DNA of 64,000 nt from Thermoleophilia bacterium (GTDB taxonomy: Bacteria > Actinomycetota > Thermoleophilia > RBG-16-64-13): positions 248,001-312,000 of the forward strand of contig JAOSKU010000001.1 of the NCBI GenBank assembly GCA_027493445.1, in the 5' to 3' direction. The notes below the pieces were generated by a model, which did not search any database, had not been told where the DNA came from, and worked only from the letters and a program-made list of their open reading frames with translations. Positions 52,890-62,312 of the stretch are shown in pieces. The position numbers and the translations under genes were made by a program. How positions within the stretch are numbered: position 1 is the first letter of the stretch; each line of letters starts with the position of its first letter.

Positions 52890-54573
52890 GCATCCGTCGG
52901 ACCAACAAGCGCCTGCGGAGCGCCACCGCCGTCCTGATCATGTCTTTCGTGGTCCTCTTCGCTCGGGCCTACTACATCCAGGTGGTGGAAGGAGCCGAGT
53001 ACCGGTCTCTGGCCGAGAAGCAGCAGGTGCGCGAGCTGGAGATCGCCTCACCGCGTGGAATCATCTACGACCGCAACGGCGAGGAGCTGGCGGTCTCCGA
53101 GCGCATGGCCACCTTGGTGGCCAATCCGGGGTTGATACAGGACCCCCGAGCCACGGCCGCCCAGCTCGCTCCCTTGCTGGGCCTGGATGAGAGCACTCTT
53201 GCCGAACGGCTGCGCGGCGAAGGGGGTTTTGCGTGGGTCGCCCGCAAGATCGAGCCAGCCACCGCCGAGCGGGTGATGGCCCTGGGTATCCGGGGCATCG
53301 GTATGACGGCGGAGGCCAAGCGGGTGTATCCCAAGGGGAGCTGGCCCCGCAGCTCATCGGTTACGTCGGCACCGACAACGTGGGACTCGCCGGCCTGGAG
53401 AAGGAGTATGACGCCGTTCTGAGCGGGCTCCCCGGCAGCCGTGACATCGTGGGCGATCCCTTTGGACGCAGCCTGGACGTCGTATCCGACGCCCAGGCCG
53501 AGCAAGGACAGTCTATCGTTTCCACCATCGATGAGGACATCCAGTACGCTGCCGAGCAAACTCTGAAGAAGGTGGTGGAGGATTTCAAGGCCAAGAGAGC
53601 CATGGCGGTCGTCATGGAGCCCGCCACCGGCGAGGTACTGGCGATGGCCAATGCGCCCCTGTTCGATACGGGCAACTTTGGCCAGGTGGACGAGCAGCTC
53701 CGCCGGAACTCTGTGATCGTCGATCAGTATGAGCCCGGCTCGACCTTCAAGATCGTCACCATGGCGGCCGCCCTGGAAGCAGGCTTGGTCACCCCCGAGA
53801 CCCGCCTCCGGCTCAAGCCCACAATCCGGGTATGGGATCGCACTGTTCGGGAGTCCCATCGCGATCAGCCGGCCGTTCGGGATTGGTCTGTGACCCAGAT
53901 CCTAGCCCAGTCCTCCAATGTGGGCACTGTCATGATCGCGCAGCAGGTAGGCGAAGAGGGCCTGGAACAGATGATCCGCCGCTTCGGTTTCGTGCAGAAG
54001 ACCGATATCGACTTTCCGGGCGAAGCTGCCGGCCTCATGCCGCCCCTGGAGGAATGGTCGGGCTCGACCATCGGCAACATCCCCATCGGTCAGGGGATCT
54101 CGGTCACACCGCTCCAGCTGGCCACCGCCTACGCTGTCATCGCCAACAACGGCGTCTACGTGAAGCCGCATCTGGTCCGCACCAGCAACCGGCGCTCCGG
54201 GGAGCGTTCCGTGGTCAGCCCCGAGGTGGCCGGGCAGCTGAAGCGGATGCTGCGGGCGGTGGTGCAGGAAGGCACGGGGCAGGCGGCAGCCATCGAGGGA
54301 TACGCGGTCGCCGGAAAGACGGGCACGGCGCAGAAGATCGACCCGGAGACGCGGCGATACTCGTCCACGCTCTTCCTTTCCTCCTTCGCGGGTATGATTC
54401 CGGTCGAAGCCCCGCGACTGGTCGTGCTCGTGGTGGTCGACGAGCCTACAGTCGCCTACTATGGGTCCTCGGTGGCCGCTCCGGCCTTCGCCGAGATCGC
54501 GGACTTCGCCCTCAAGCATCTGGAGATTCCTCCCTCCACAGGCGAGCTCTCTTCGACTTCTACGGGCGGCTGA
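52886..54573 (+). CDS. ftsI: Division transpeptidase FtsI/PBP3 (frame break at about 53336-53339)
   Basis: About 562 residues after correction. N-terminal membrane helix (AVLIMSFVVLFARAYYIQVV), PRGIIYDRNGEELA of the pedestal, transpeptidase STFK (YEPGSTFKIV), SSN (AQSSNVGTVM) and KTGTAQ motifs. The frame changes between KRVYPKG and ELAPQLIGYVGTDNVGLAGL: the G4 run at 53336-53339 seems to have lost one G. Each part alone would lack either the membrane anchor or the catalytic domain. No PASTA domain at the C-terminus. Confidence 0.9.
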
Positions 54574-54625
54574 GGGCATGCCTCTCCGGGGGTCGCGCAG
54601 GGTCACTATGGTAGAATCAGGAATC

Positions 54626-56200
54626 GTGAGACTCTCGGATCTGTTCAGGGACGTGCCGGGTTTCCGTGTCGTGGGAGACCCATCCACCACGGTATCCTAC
54701 CTCTCCTACCGGAGCGCCGAGGCCGGTCCCGGGCACCTTTTCTTCTGCGTCCCCGGCTTCACGCGTGATGGCCACGACTACGCGGCGGAAGCGATGGAGC
54801 GAGGCGCGGTCGCCTTGTGCGTGGAGCGAGAACTCGACCTGGATGTGCCTCAGGTGGTCGTCCCCTCGGTGCGTTGGGCCATGGGCCCGGTGGCCTCCGT
54901 CTTGCACGAGTACCCTAGTGCGCGGCTGGCCGTAGTAGGGGTGACAGGCACGAACGGCAAGACCACTTCAGCTTTCTTGACGGCTTTCTTGCTGAACGAA
55001 TCGGGGCGGCGGGCCGGGCTGCTGGGGACGGTGGAGAGGCGCATCGGGGGCATGATCTTCCCAGCCGAGAGGACCACGCCCGAGGCAGTCGACATCCAGC
55101 AGGATTTGGCCATGATGGTCGACGCGGGAGACCAGGCCGGGGTGCTCGAGATCTCGTCGCACGCTCTGGATCTGGGACGAGCGGCCGGCATCACCTTCGC
55201 GGTCGTGGCTTTCACCAACCTGACGCAGGATCATCTCGATTTTCACCAGACCTTCGATGCCTACTACTCGGCGAAGAGCCGTCTGTTCCTCGATCCTATG
55301 TTCGCGCGCAGCCGGCCGGTGGCCGTGGTGAACGTGGGGGACCCCTTCGGCGCCCTGCTCGCCGAGAGGCTCCCCCCCGACCGGCTGCTCTCCTTCGCCG
55401 TCAGGTTGGAGGGGACCGAGGCGCTGGACGGCGGCTCGGGGCCGGAGCTGGACATGCAGCTCACCGACGTTGTCATGGGTCCAGGGGGCAGCCGCGGGAA
55501 GCTTGTGCTGGCGGGAAGAGCCGCCGCCGCTGTACTTCGCCTGCAGGGGCGGCCGGTGGTGAGAGGCGAAGAGCTTGCGCGCGACGTCCAGACCGGGCTG
55601 GTTGGTCGCTTCAACCTGGCGAACGTCCTTACGGCCCTCGGGATTGGCATCGGCCTGGGGCTTGACCTCGACACGATGATCGACGCCCTCCCCCTCTTTC
55701 CGGGTGTACCGGGACGGATGGAACGCGTGGACGCCGGCCAGCCCTTCGCCGTGGTGGTCGACTACGCCCACACTCCCGATTCGGTGGAGAACGTGCTGCG
55801 CACAGCCCGGCAGGTGGCGCAGGGACGTCTGATCGCCGTCCTGGGTTGTGGAGGCAACCGGGATCGGGGCAAGCGTCCGAAGATGGCCCGGGTCGCCGAG
55901 AAGGTGGCCGACATCGTCGTGCTCACCTCGGACAATCCCCGCAGTGAGGAGCCCCAGGCCATCCTGCACGACATGATCGCGGGCCTGGCCAACCCGGAAC
56001 GCACCCATGTCGATGTGGATCGCCGGCGCGCCATCGCTCAGGCCCTGAGCCTGGCGGCCCCCGATGACGTGGTGATGATCCTGGGCAAGGGCCACGAGCG
56101 GGGACAGGAGTTTGCAGGTGTCACTCTGCCCTTCGACGACCGTCAGGTGGCGCGGGAACTGCTCGAGGAGCTCGTGGCCGGGGGCGGAGGCATTCCGTGA
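54626..56200 (+). CDS. murE: UDP-MurNAc-L-Ala-D-Glu ligase MurE, meso-DAP type
   Basis: 524 residues. ATP site VTGTNGKTTSAFL near residue 107, VLEISSHALDLGRAAGITF, FTNLTQDHLDFH, and in the C-terminal domain LTSDNPRSEEPQAI. The DNPR motif recognises meso-diaminopimelate rather than lysine, so the wall is probably DAP-type. GTG 54626 (VRLSDLF) matches the usual MurE N-terminus and has AGGA upstream; ATG 54608 would add six residues. A TGGTAGAAT sequence at 54608-54616 resembles the extended -10 sites elsewhere. GTGA overlap with murF. Confidence 0.93.
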   Translation: MRLSDLFRDVPGFRVVGDPSTTVSYLSYRSAEAGPGHLFFCVPGFTRDGHDYAAEAMERGAVALCVERELDLDVPQVVVPSVRWAMGPVASVLHEYPSARLAVVGVTGTNGKTTSAFLTAFLLNESGRRAGLLGTVERRIGGMIFPAERTTPEAVDIQQDLAMMVDAGDQAGVLEISSHALDLGRAAGITFAVVAFTNLTQDHLDFHQTFDAYYSAKSRLFLDPMFARSRPVAVVNVGDPFGALLAERLPPDRLLSFAVRLEGTEALDGGSGPELDMQLTDVVMGPGGSRGKLVLAGRAAAAVLRLQGRPVVRGEELARDVQTGLVGRFNLANVLTALGIGIGLGLDLDTMIDALPLFPGVPGRMERVDAGQPFAVVVDYAHTPDSVENVLRTARQVAQGRLIAVLGCGGNRDRGKRPKMARVAEKVADIVVLTSDNPRSEEPQAILHDMIAGLANPERTHVDVDRRRAIAQALSLAAPDDVVMILGKGHERGQEFAGVTLPFDDRQVARELLEELVAGGGGIP

Positions 56201-57643
56201 TCGTCCTGACCGGGGAGGAGGTGGGTTCGGCCCTCGGCATGGGCGAGCCCACTCGACCAGCCCCGGGGATCTCCACCGACACCCGCACGCTTCGTCCGGG
56301 AGATCTCTTCATCGCCATCCGCGGCGAAAGCTATGACGGTCACGCCTTCGTGCCGGCCGCCTTCGCCGCCGGAGCCTCGGCGGCCGTGGTGGAAATGGGT
56401 GCTCGGATAGCCGGAGACCCAGGCTGGCGCCCCCGGCTCCGAGGGTTCTCTGTACCGGGTGGTGGACACCACTCAGGCATTAGGCCGCCTGGCCGCCGCC
56501 GTGCGGCGCAAGTCGACGGCCCAGGTGTTCGGAGTCACGGGCAGCGCCGGCAAGACCAGCACGAAGGACCTGCTCCGCTCCATGGTCGGAGCGGTGGGCC
56601 CCGTGGTGGCCACCGTCGCGAACGAGAACAATGAAATCGGCGTGCCGCTTACCCTGCTGCGGGTCGAGCGGGATACCCAGTTCACCGTTCTCGAGATGGG
56701 CATGCGCGGCCAGGGACAGATCCGGGACTTGGTGGAGATCGCTCGACCCGACGTGGGGGTCATCACGACTATCGCCCCGGTGCACCTGGAGCTCGTGGGC
56801 AGCCTCGCCGATGTGGCGGCGGCGAAGGCGGAGCTGATCCAGGGCTTGGACGCGAGGGCTGTCGCCGCAGTGCCCCTCGAACCGATGCTCGATCCCTACG
56901 TGCGCGATGCGCGGTGTCGCATTGTTCCCTTCCGGTACGGTCCGGAAGCCGGGGAGGCCCTGGTCTCCGGCTCAGCCATACGCACTACGGGTGAGAGGAC
57001 GCTTCTGCAGCTCCGGTGGCCTGAAGGTGAGGTCGAGATCGAGGTACCGTTCAGTGCCCGCCACCGCCTCGAGAATACGGTAGCCGCCACGGCCGCCTGC
57101 TACGCTGCCGGTCTCCCCCTGGAGCGCTGTCTCTCTGGTCTGGAGGCCGTCGAGTTCACCCCGGCGCGCGGTGATGAGATCCGGGCAGGCGAGTGGGTGA
57201 TCATCGACGACTCGTACAACGCCAATCCGGCCGCCGTCAATCTAGCGCTGGACGATCTGGCCGCCCGCCGCCGGGAGAGCGGCGGGCGGGCGGTGGCCAT
57301 CCTCGGGGACATGCTCGAGCTGGGCAAGAAGTCGCGTGAGTACCATCGCCTGGTGGGCCAGCACGCGGCCGAGCTGGCCATCGACCTCGTGTGGAGTGTT
57401 GGCAGAGAAGCTGAGGCTATGGTAGAGGGTTATCTATCTCAGGGTGAGCACGACATCGATGGATCGGCTCAGGAGATGCGTCCAACCCTTGAGGCTCATC
57501 ATCGAGCAGAGGTTGATGGTTTGCTGGCGGACCTCATGTTGAGCTTGATGCCGGGTGACATCATACTCGTCAAAGCCTCCCGCGGGGTGGGCTTGGACCG
57601 CCTGGTGCGTGCGCTCGTCACACGCGGCGGGAAGCGCGGGTAA
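56197..57643 (+). CDS. murF: UDP-MurNAc-tripeptide-D-Ala-D-Ala ligase MurF (frame break at about 56430-56434)
   Basis: About 481 residues after correction. The N-terminal domain (STDTRTLRPGDLFIAIRGES, YDGHAFVPAAFAAGASAAVV) is in one frame. The ATP domain GVTGSAGKTSTKDLLRSMVG, ANENNEIGVPLTLLR and C-terminal IDDSYNANPAAVNLALDDLA are in another. A C5 run at 56430-56434 with one extra C accounts for the break; corrected sequence reads WRPGSEGSLYRVVDTTQALG. GTG start overlaps the murE stop. Confidence 0.9.
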
Positions 57644-57645
57644 TC

Positions 57646-58611
57646 GTGACCCGCATTCTTGCCGCGGGGATTCTGGCCATGGTTCTGGCCGTGGTCGCTG
57701 GGCCCCGATTCATCGAGTGGCTGCGGTCTCGGGGTATAGGGCAGAACATCCGGGAGCTCGGGCCGGAGCGGCACAACCAGAAGCAGGGGACGCCGACCAT
57801 GGGCGGTCTGCTCATCCTGGGGGCGGCGGCGCTGCCCTACCTGATCTTCGCGCACAAGACTGTTCCCAGCTTGGTGGTGTTCGTGCTGACCTTCGGCTCG
57901 GGAGCCATTGGACTCCTGGACGACCTGGCCAAGGTTGGTCGTAAACGGTCCCTCGGGATCAGCGGACGCACCAAGATGCTTCTTCAGCTGGTGCTCGTGC
58001 TGGTCGTAGGCTGGGTGGCCATACGTTTTGCCGGCGTGGACAGCGATGTGGACGTGCCTCTGGTTGATTGGTCCATCCCCTTCGGCGGGGTGTACTTCCT
58101 GGTCGTGTTCCTGGTGATCTCGGGGTTCTCGAACGCCGTGAACCTCACCGACGGGTTGGACGGCCTGGCGGCGGGTACGGTGGCCACCTGTCTGCTGGCC
58201 TATACCGGCATCACCTTCCTGCGCCACGAGCCCGATCTGGCCGTGCTCTCGGCCAGCATCATGGGAGCCTGCGTGGGCTTCCTCTGGTACAACTCGTTCC
58301 CTGCCGAGGTGTTCATGGGGGACACCGGTTCGCTGGCGCTGGGGGCGGCCTTGGCCGGATTGGCGGTGGTCACGGGCACGGAACTGCTGCTGGTGGTGAT
58401 CGGCGGCATCTTCGTGGTGGAGGCGCTGAGCGTCATCATCCAGGTGGTCAGCTTTCGCGCCTTCCGCCGGCGGGTTTTCCTTATGGCGCCCATCCACCAC
58501 CATTTCGAGCTGCGCAACTGGTCAGAGACCAAGATCATCGTGCGTTTTTGGATCGTGACCGCCATCTTCGCGGCGGCCGGGTTCACGATCTTCTACGTCG
58601 ACGCGCGATAG
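57646..58611 (+). CDS. mraY: Phospho-N-acetylmuramoyl-pentapeptide transferase
   Basis: 321-residue membrane enzyme making lipid I with about ten spans. RHNQKQGTPTMGGLLIL, FGSGAIGLLDDLAKVGRKRS, NAVNLTDGLDGLAAGT, EVFMGDTGSLALGAALAGLA and APIHHHFELRNWSETKIIVR are signature blocks with the active-site aspartates. GTG start two bases after murF. Confidence 0.96.
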   Translation: MTRILAAGILAMVLAVVAGPRFIEWLRSRGIGQNIRELGPERHNQKQGTPTMGGLLILGAAALPYLIFAHKTVPSLVVFVLTFGSGAIGLLDDLAKVGRKRSLGISGRTKMLLQLVLVLVVGWVAIRFAGVDSDVDVPLVDWSIPFGGVYFLVVFLVISGFSNAVNLTDGLDGLAAGTVATCLLAYTGITFLRHEPDLAVLSASIMGACVGFLWYNSFPAEVFMGDTGSLALGAALAGLAVVTGTELLLVVIGGIFVVEALSVIIQVVSFRAFRRRVFLMAPIHHHFELRNWSETKIIVRFWIVTAIFAAAGFTIFYVDAR

Positions 58612-58622
58612 GAGGCGAGTGC

Positions 58623-60044
58623 GTGACCGGCTCAGCGGATGTGGGCGGCCGAGGGCTGCCTGGTAAGTACAGGAGAGTGCTGGTGGTGGGCGCCGGCCGC
58701 TCCGGTTTGGGGGCGGCGGCGGTGCTTCTCGGTCTGGGTCGCGAGGTCGTTCTCTCGGACAGCAAGAATCGGGCGGGGCTGCCCGGCCTCACGGAGATAG
58801 AGGCTCGCGGCGCGCAGCTGCTCGCGCCGCCTCAGGGCCCAGCCCACTTGGACGGCGTCGACTTGGTCGTGAAAAGCCCGGGCGTGCCCGGGGAAACCCC
58901 GCTGGTCGAGGAGGGCCGCCGGCGGGGGGTGCCCGTGTGGAGCGAGATCGAGCTCGCCTACCGGCTGTTCCCGCAACCCTTCACGGCCGTCACAGGCACC
59001 AACGGCAAGACCACGACCACGGCCCTACTAGGCCACATGTTCCGCACGGCTGGCCGGCCGGTGCAGGTGCTCGGCAACATCGGACTCGCGGTCACTTCGG
59101 CCGCCGGCTTCCTGGGCCTGGACGACGAGCTGGTGGTGGAGCTCTCCAGTTTTCAGCTGGAGGACGTGCACGCCTTCCGCCCAGCCGCTGGCGTCCTCTT
59201 GAATCTGACCCAGGACCACCTTGACCGGCACCACACCATGGAACGGTACCTGACCTGCAAGGCGAACCTGTTCGCTCACCAGCGGCCGGGAGATCAGGCG
59301 GTTCTCAACCTCGACGACCCGGCCGTGGCCGCACTGGGCCGCGGGCTCGCGGCCCGCGAAGGTGGGCCCCAAGTGACCTTCTTCTCCACCTCGGGCGCGG
59401 CCCAGGCGGCTTCGCGTCTGGTGGGCCGACGGCTGTACCTATCGGGTCACGACGCACTGGGCGTTGAGGAGCTGGCTCTTCGAGGGCTGCACAACGTGGA
59501 GAATTGCCTGGCGGCGGCCACGGCGGGCCTCGCGCGGGGCCTCGGGATGGAGGCCGTGATCGAGGCTCTGCGGACCTTCTCGGGCGTGCCCCATCGCCTG
59601 CAGGTAGCAGGGATGGTGGCGGGTGTGGCGTATGTGAATGACAGCAAGGCGACCAACGTCGAGGCGACGTTGAAGGCACTGGGGGCGTATCCACACAGGA
59701 CACACCTCATCGCGGGCGGTCGGGACAAGGGCTCCGATTACCGGCCTATCGCGCGCGTCTGTGCCGCTGCCTGCCGGGCGGTGTATCTGGTGGGAGAGGC
59801 CGCTCCCCTCATACGGGAAGCCTTCACCCGGGTGCGCGAGGAGGAGGGTCTGTCCTACTTGCCCGACCCGCGAGACTGCGGCGACCTGGAGACGGCGGTG
59901 GCGGCCGCCGCAGTGGCTGCCCGGGATGGCGACACGGTGCTGCTCGCCCCGGCCTGCGCCAGCTTCGATCAGTATCGGGATTTCGAAGAACGGGGAGACC
60001 ATTTCATGACCATCGTGGCGGGTATGCGGAGCGAGCGGGGGTGA
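58623..60044 (+). CDS. murD: UDP-N-acetylmuramoyl-L-alanine-D-glutamate ligase
   Basis: 473 residues. N-terminal Rossmann-like domain VLVVGAGRSGLGAAAVLLGL, ATP site VTGTNGKTTTTALL near 123, ELSSFQLEDV, NLTQDHLDRH, and C-terminal VNDSKATNVEATLKAL and LIAGGRDKGSDY. GTG 58623 has AGGAGG six bases upstream. The stop overlaps the ftsW start. Confidence 0.95.
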   Translation: MTGSADVGGRGLPGKYRRVLVVGAGRSGLGAAAVLLGLGREVVLSDSKNRAGLPGLTEIEARGAQLLAPPQGPAHLDGVDLVVKSPGVPGETPLVEEGRRRGVPVWSEIELAYRLFPQPFTAVTGTNGKTTTTALLGHMFRTAGRPVQVLGNIGLAVTSAAGFLGLDDELVVELSSFQLEDVHAFRPAAGVLLNLTQDHLDRHHTMERYLTCKANLFAHQRPGDQAVLNLDDPAVAALGRGLAAREGGPQVTFFSTSGAAQAASRLVGRRLYLSGHDALGVEELALRGLHNVENCLAAATAGLARGLGMEAVIEALRTFSGVPHRLQVAGMVAGVAYVNDSKATNVEATLKALGAYPHRTHLIAGGRDKGSDYRPIARVCAAACRAVYLVGEAAPLIREAFTRVREEEGLSYLPDPRDCGDLETAVAAAAVAARDGDTVLLAPACASFDQYRDFEERGDHFMTIVAGMRSERG

Positions 60045-61294
60045 CGCCCGAGGGCGCCCAACGCGACCTGGTGGTCAGCGGCCAGCACCGCCTGCCGCTC
60101 GCCTACCACGCCGTGTGGCTCTCCGGACTCGCCCTCCTGGTGGTCGGCCTGGTCATGGTGTTCTCGGTCTCCACGGCGGCTGGTTTCTTCCGTGACGACG
60201 GCGACGGTCTGATCTATGTGCGCCAGCAGGGGGTGGCCGCCCTTTTGGGCCTGGTGCTGATGGTGGCTCTCTCGCGCATCGACTACCGGCGCCTGCGACC
60301 GCTGGCCATGGTCGCGTTGATCGTGATGCTGGGGCTTCTGGTGGCCGTACATGTGCCCGGCGTGGGTCGGGGGGCCAAAGGCGCCACCCGTTGGATCGCG
60401 CTGGGTGGGATTTCGCTGCAGCCTTCGGAGTTCGCCAAGCTGGTGGTCCTCCTGGCCGCGGCTCACCTGCTCGCCCTCGAGCGGCGGCGCACCCGTCTCT
60501 TCAAGGACATCTTCTGGCCGGTGGCTCTGGTTGCCGGCCCGGTCTGTGCCCTTATTCTGGCGCAGAGGGATCTGGGCACCGCCCTGGTCGTAGCCATCGT
60601 GGTGATGGGTCTGTTCTGGGTGGCCGGGATGCGTGTGTGGCAGTGGCTGGCTACCGTGGGCGGCGGAGCGATGCTGGCCGCCGCGGCCATCATGAGCGAG
60701 TCCTACCGCGTGGAGCGCTTCCTGGCCTTCCTCGATCCGTTCTCCGACCCGCGAGACAAGGGCTTCCAGATCATCCAATCCCTCCTGGCCCTGGGGAGCG
60801 GCGGCCTGCTCGGGGCCGGGCCGGGAAGGAGCGTGCAGAAGTTCAGCTACCTGCCGGAAGCCCACACCGACATGATCTTCGCCGTGTTGGGCGAGGAGCT
60901 CGGCCTTCTGGGCGTAGGGCTGGTCGTGGGCCTCTTCGCTCTTCTCACCATCTCGGCTCTGCACGTAGCCCGCCGGTGCGCCGATCCCTTCGGGCGCCTG
61001 CTGGCCGCTGGGTGCGCCTTCCTCATCGGAGGGCAGGCCATTCTCAACGTCGGCGGGGTCACCGCCGCCCTGCCGCTTACGGGGGTGCCACTGCCCTTCA
61101 TCAGCTTCGGCCGCAACAGCCTGCTCGTGTCTCTCCTGGCTCTGGGCATCACACTGTCCGTGGCCCGTTTTGGTCCCATAGCCGTACCGGTCCACCGATC
61201 CCTGTCCGAACCGTTGGAGCCGCCCAATGTCGCGTATCTTGATCGCCGGCGGGGGCACAGCCGGACACGTGGTGCCCGCGTTGGCTATCGCTGA
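60041..61294 (+). CDS. ftsW: Division peptidoglycan polymerase FtsW (SEDS family)
   Basis: 417 residues with about ten membrane spans. GATRWIALGGISLQPSEFAK, LAQRDLGTALVVAIV, YLPEAHTDMIFAVLGEELGL and LPLTGVPLPFISFGRNSLLV are family motifs. The visible frame overruns murG by 68 bases with a basic tail (DRRRGHSRTRGARVGYR), longer than usual; the true end may be earlier if another single-base error exists near 61200-61240. GTG start overlaps the murD stop. Confidence 0.92.
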   Translation: MTPEGAQRDLVVSGQHRLPLAYHAVWLSGLALLVVGLVMVFSVSTAAGFFRDDGDGLIYVRQQGVAALLGLVLMVALSRIDYRRLRPLAMVALIVMLGLLVAVHVPGVGRGAKGATRWIALGGISLQPSEFAKLVVLLAAAHLLALERRRTRLFKDIFWPVALVAGPVCALILAQRDLGTALVVAIVVMGLFWVAGMRVWQWLATVGGGAMLAAAAIMSESYRVERFLAFLDPFSDPRDKGFQIIQSLLALGSGGLLGAGPGRSVQKFSYLPEAHTDMIFAVLGEELGLLGVGLVVGLFALLTISALHVARRCADPFGRLLAAGCAFLIGGQAILNVGGVTAALPLTGVPLPFISFGRNSLLVSLLALGITLSVARFGPIAVPVHRSLSEPLEPPNVAYLDRRRGHSRTRGARVGYR

Positions 61295-62312
61295 CATCCT
61301 CACCGAGCGAGGGTATGAGGTGAGCTTCGCGGGCGGGCCCGGGGGAATGGAAGGGACCCTCGTACCCAAGGCGGGTTACCCGTTCGACCCAGTGCGCATA
61401 CGAGGATTCACCAGGAAGCTCGGTTTTTCCACCCTCCGCACTCTGGGCTCGCTGCCGGTGGCCGCTGTTGACGCATGGCGGGTTCTCCGCCGGCTGCGCC
61501 CCGCCTGTGTGGTGGGTGTCGGCGCCTACGCCTCTGGACCGGTAGTGGCTGAAGCCGCCGTTCTGGGTGTGCCCGCCGTAGCCGTGGAAATGGACGCCCA
61601 CCTGGGCGTGACCAACCGCATCCTCAGCCATCTGGTTGACCGGGTGTGCCTGGGCTTCCCCATTCCCGGCCTGGAGGGCGGCAAGTACGTGCACACCGGA
61701 CGTCCCATACGCCCGGCGCTTCTGCAAGCGACCCGGGAGGAGGGACTCGCCCGTTTCGGTCTCGACCCCCACCGGCTCACACTGCTGGCCTTCGGCGGCA
61801 GCCTCGGGGCCAGGAGCGTGAACAGCGCGATGCTCCAGGCCTTCGCGGGCGTGGAGACCGGGTTCCAGATCGTGCATGTGACCGGCAGCCTGGACTACGG
61901 AAGAGTCGAGACCGAGCTCGGTCGGGGGAGGGAACCCGCGGTACCAGGTCCATGCCTTCCTGGACGACTTCCCGCTGGCTCTGGCAGCGGCAGACATCGT
62001 GGTGTCCCGGGCCGGGGGCTCGGTGGCCGAGATACTGGCCCGCGGTCTGCCCGCAGTGCTGATACCTTACCCCTTGGCTACGGCCGACCATCAGACCAAG
62101 AACGCCCGCTCCCTCGAGGAGGCGGGGGCGGCTTTGGTGATCGCCGACGCGGAGCTCGACGGCTCCCGACTGGCCGCGGCGGTGGATGAGCTCCTGCCCG
62201 CCGGGCGGCGCGCGGCCATGGGGGAGGTGGCCCGGTCGCTCGCCCGCCCGGACGCGACTACCCGGATAGTCGAGCAGATAGTAGAATTGGCAGGGCCCCC
62301 CAGACGTTATGA
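61227..62312 (+). CDS. murG: UDP-GlcNAc transferase MurG (two frame breaks)
   Basis: About 361 residues after correction; makes lipid II. ILIAGGGTAGHVVPALAIAD, VGVGAYASGPVVAEAAVLGV, LAFGGSLGARSVN and VSRAGGSVAEILARGLPAVL, PLATADHQTKNARSLEEAG are all conserved. The first break is a G5 run at about 61926-61930 with one extra G: corrected sequence reads GRGGNPRYQVHAFLDDFPLA. The second is the C6 run at 62296-62301, one C short: corrected sequence ends ELAGPPQTL with a TGA at 62310-62312 overlapping the murC ATG. Without that repair the frame runs 240 bases into murC. Confidence 0.88.

Noticed and set aside
52804..53190. Alternative frame spanning the ftsL-ftsI junction
   Set aside because: Would replace the natural ATGA junction; the chosen frames give a sensible FtsL and the correct FtsI N-terminus.
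57261..57289. 11-bp inverted repeat in murF (CCGCCCGCCGC / GCGGCGGGCGG)
   Set aside because: Falls in an alanine- and arginine-rich coding segment of simple GC composition where such pairing arises easily; no sign of function.
58068..58622. 185-codon N-terminal extension of murD inside mraY
   Set aside because: Antiphase reading of mraY; the GTG at 58623 has an excellent AGGAGG site and the usual MurD N-terminus.
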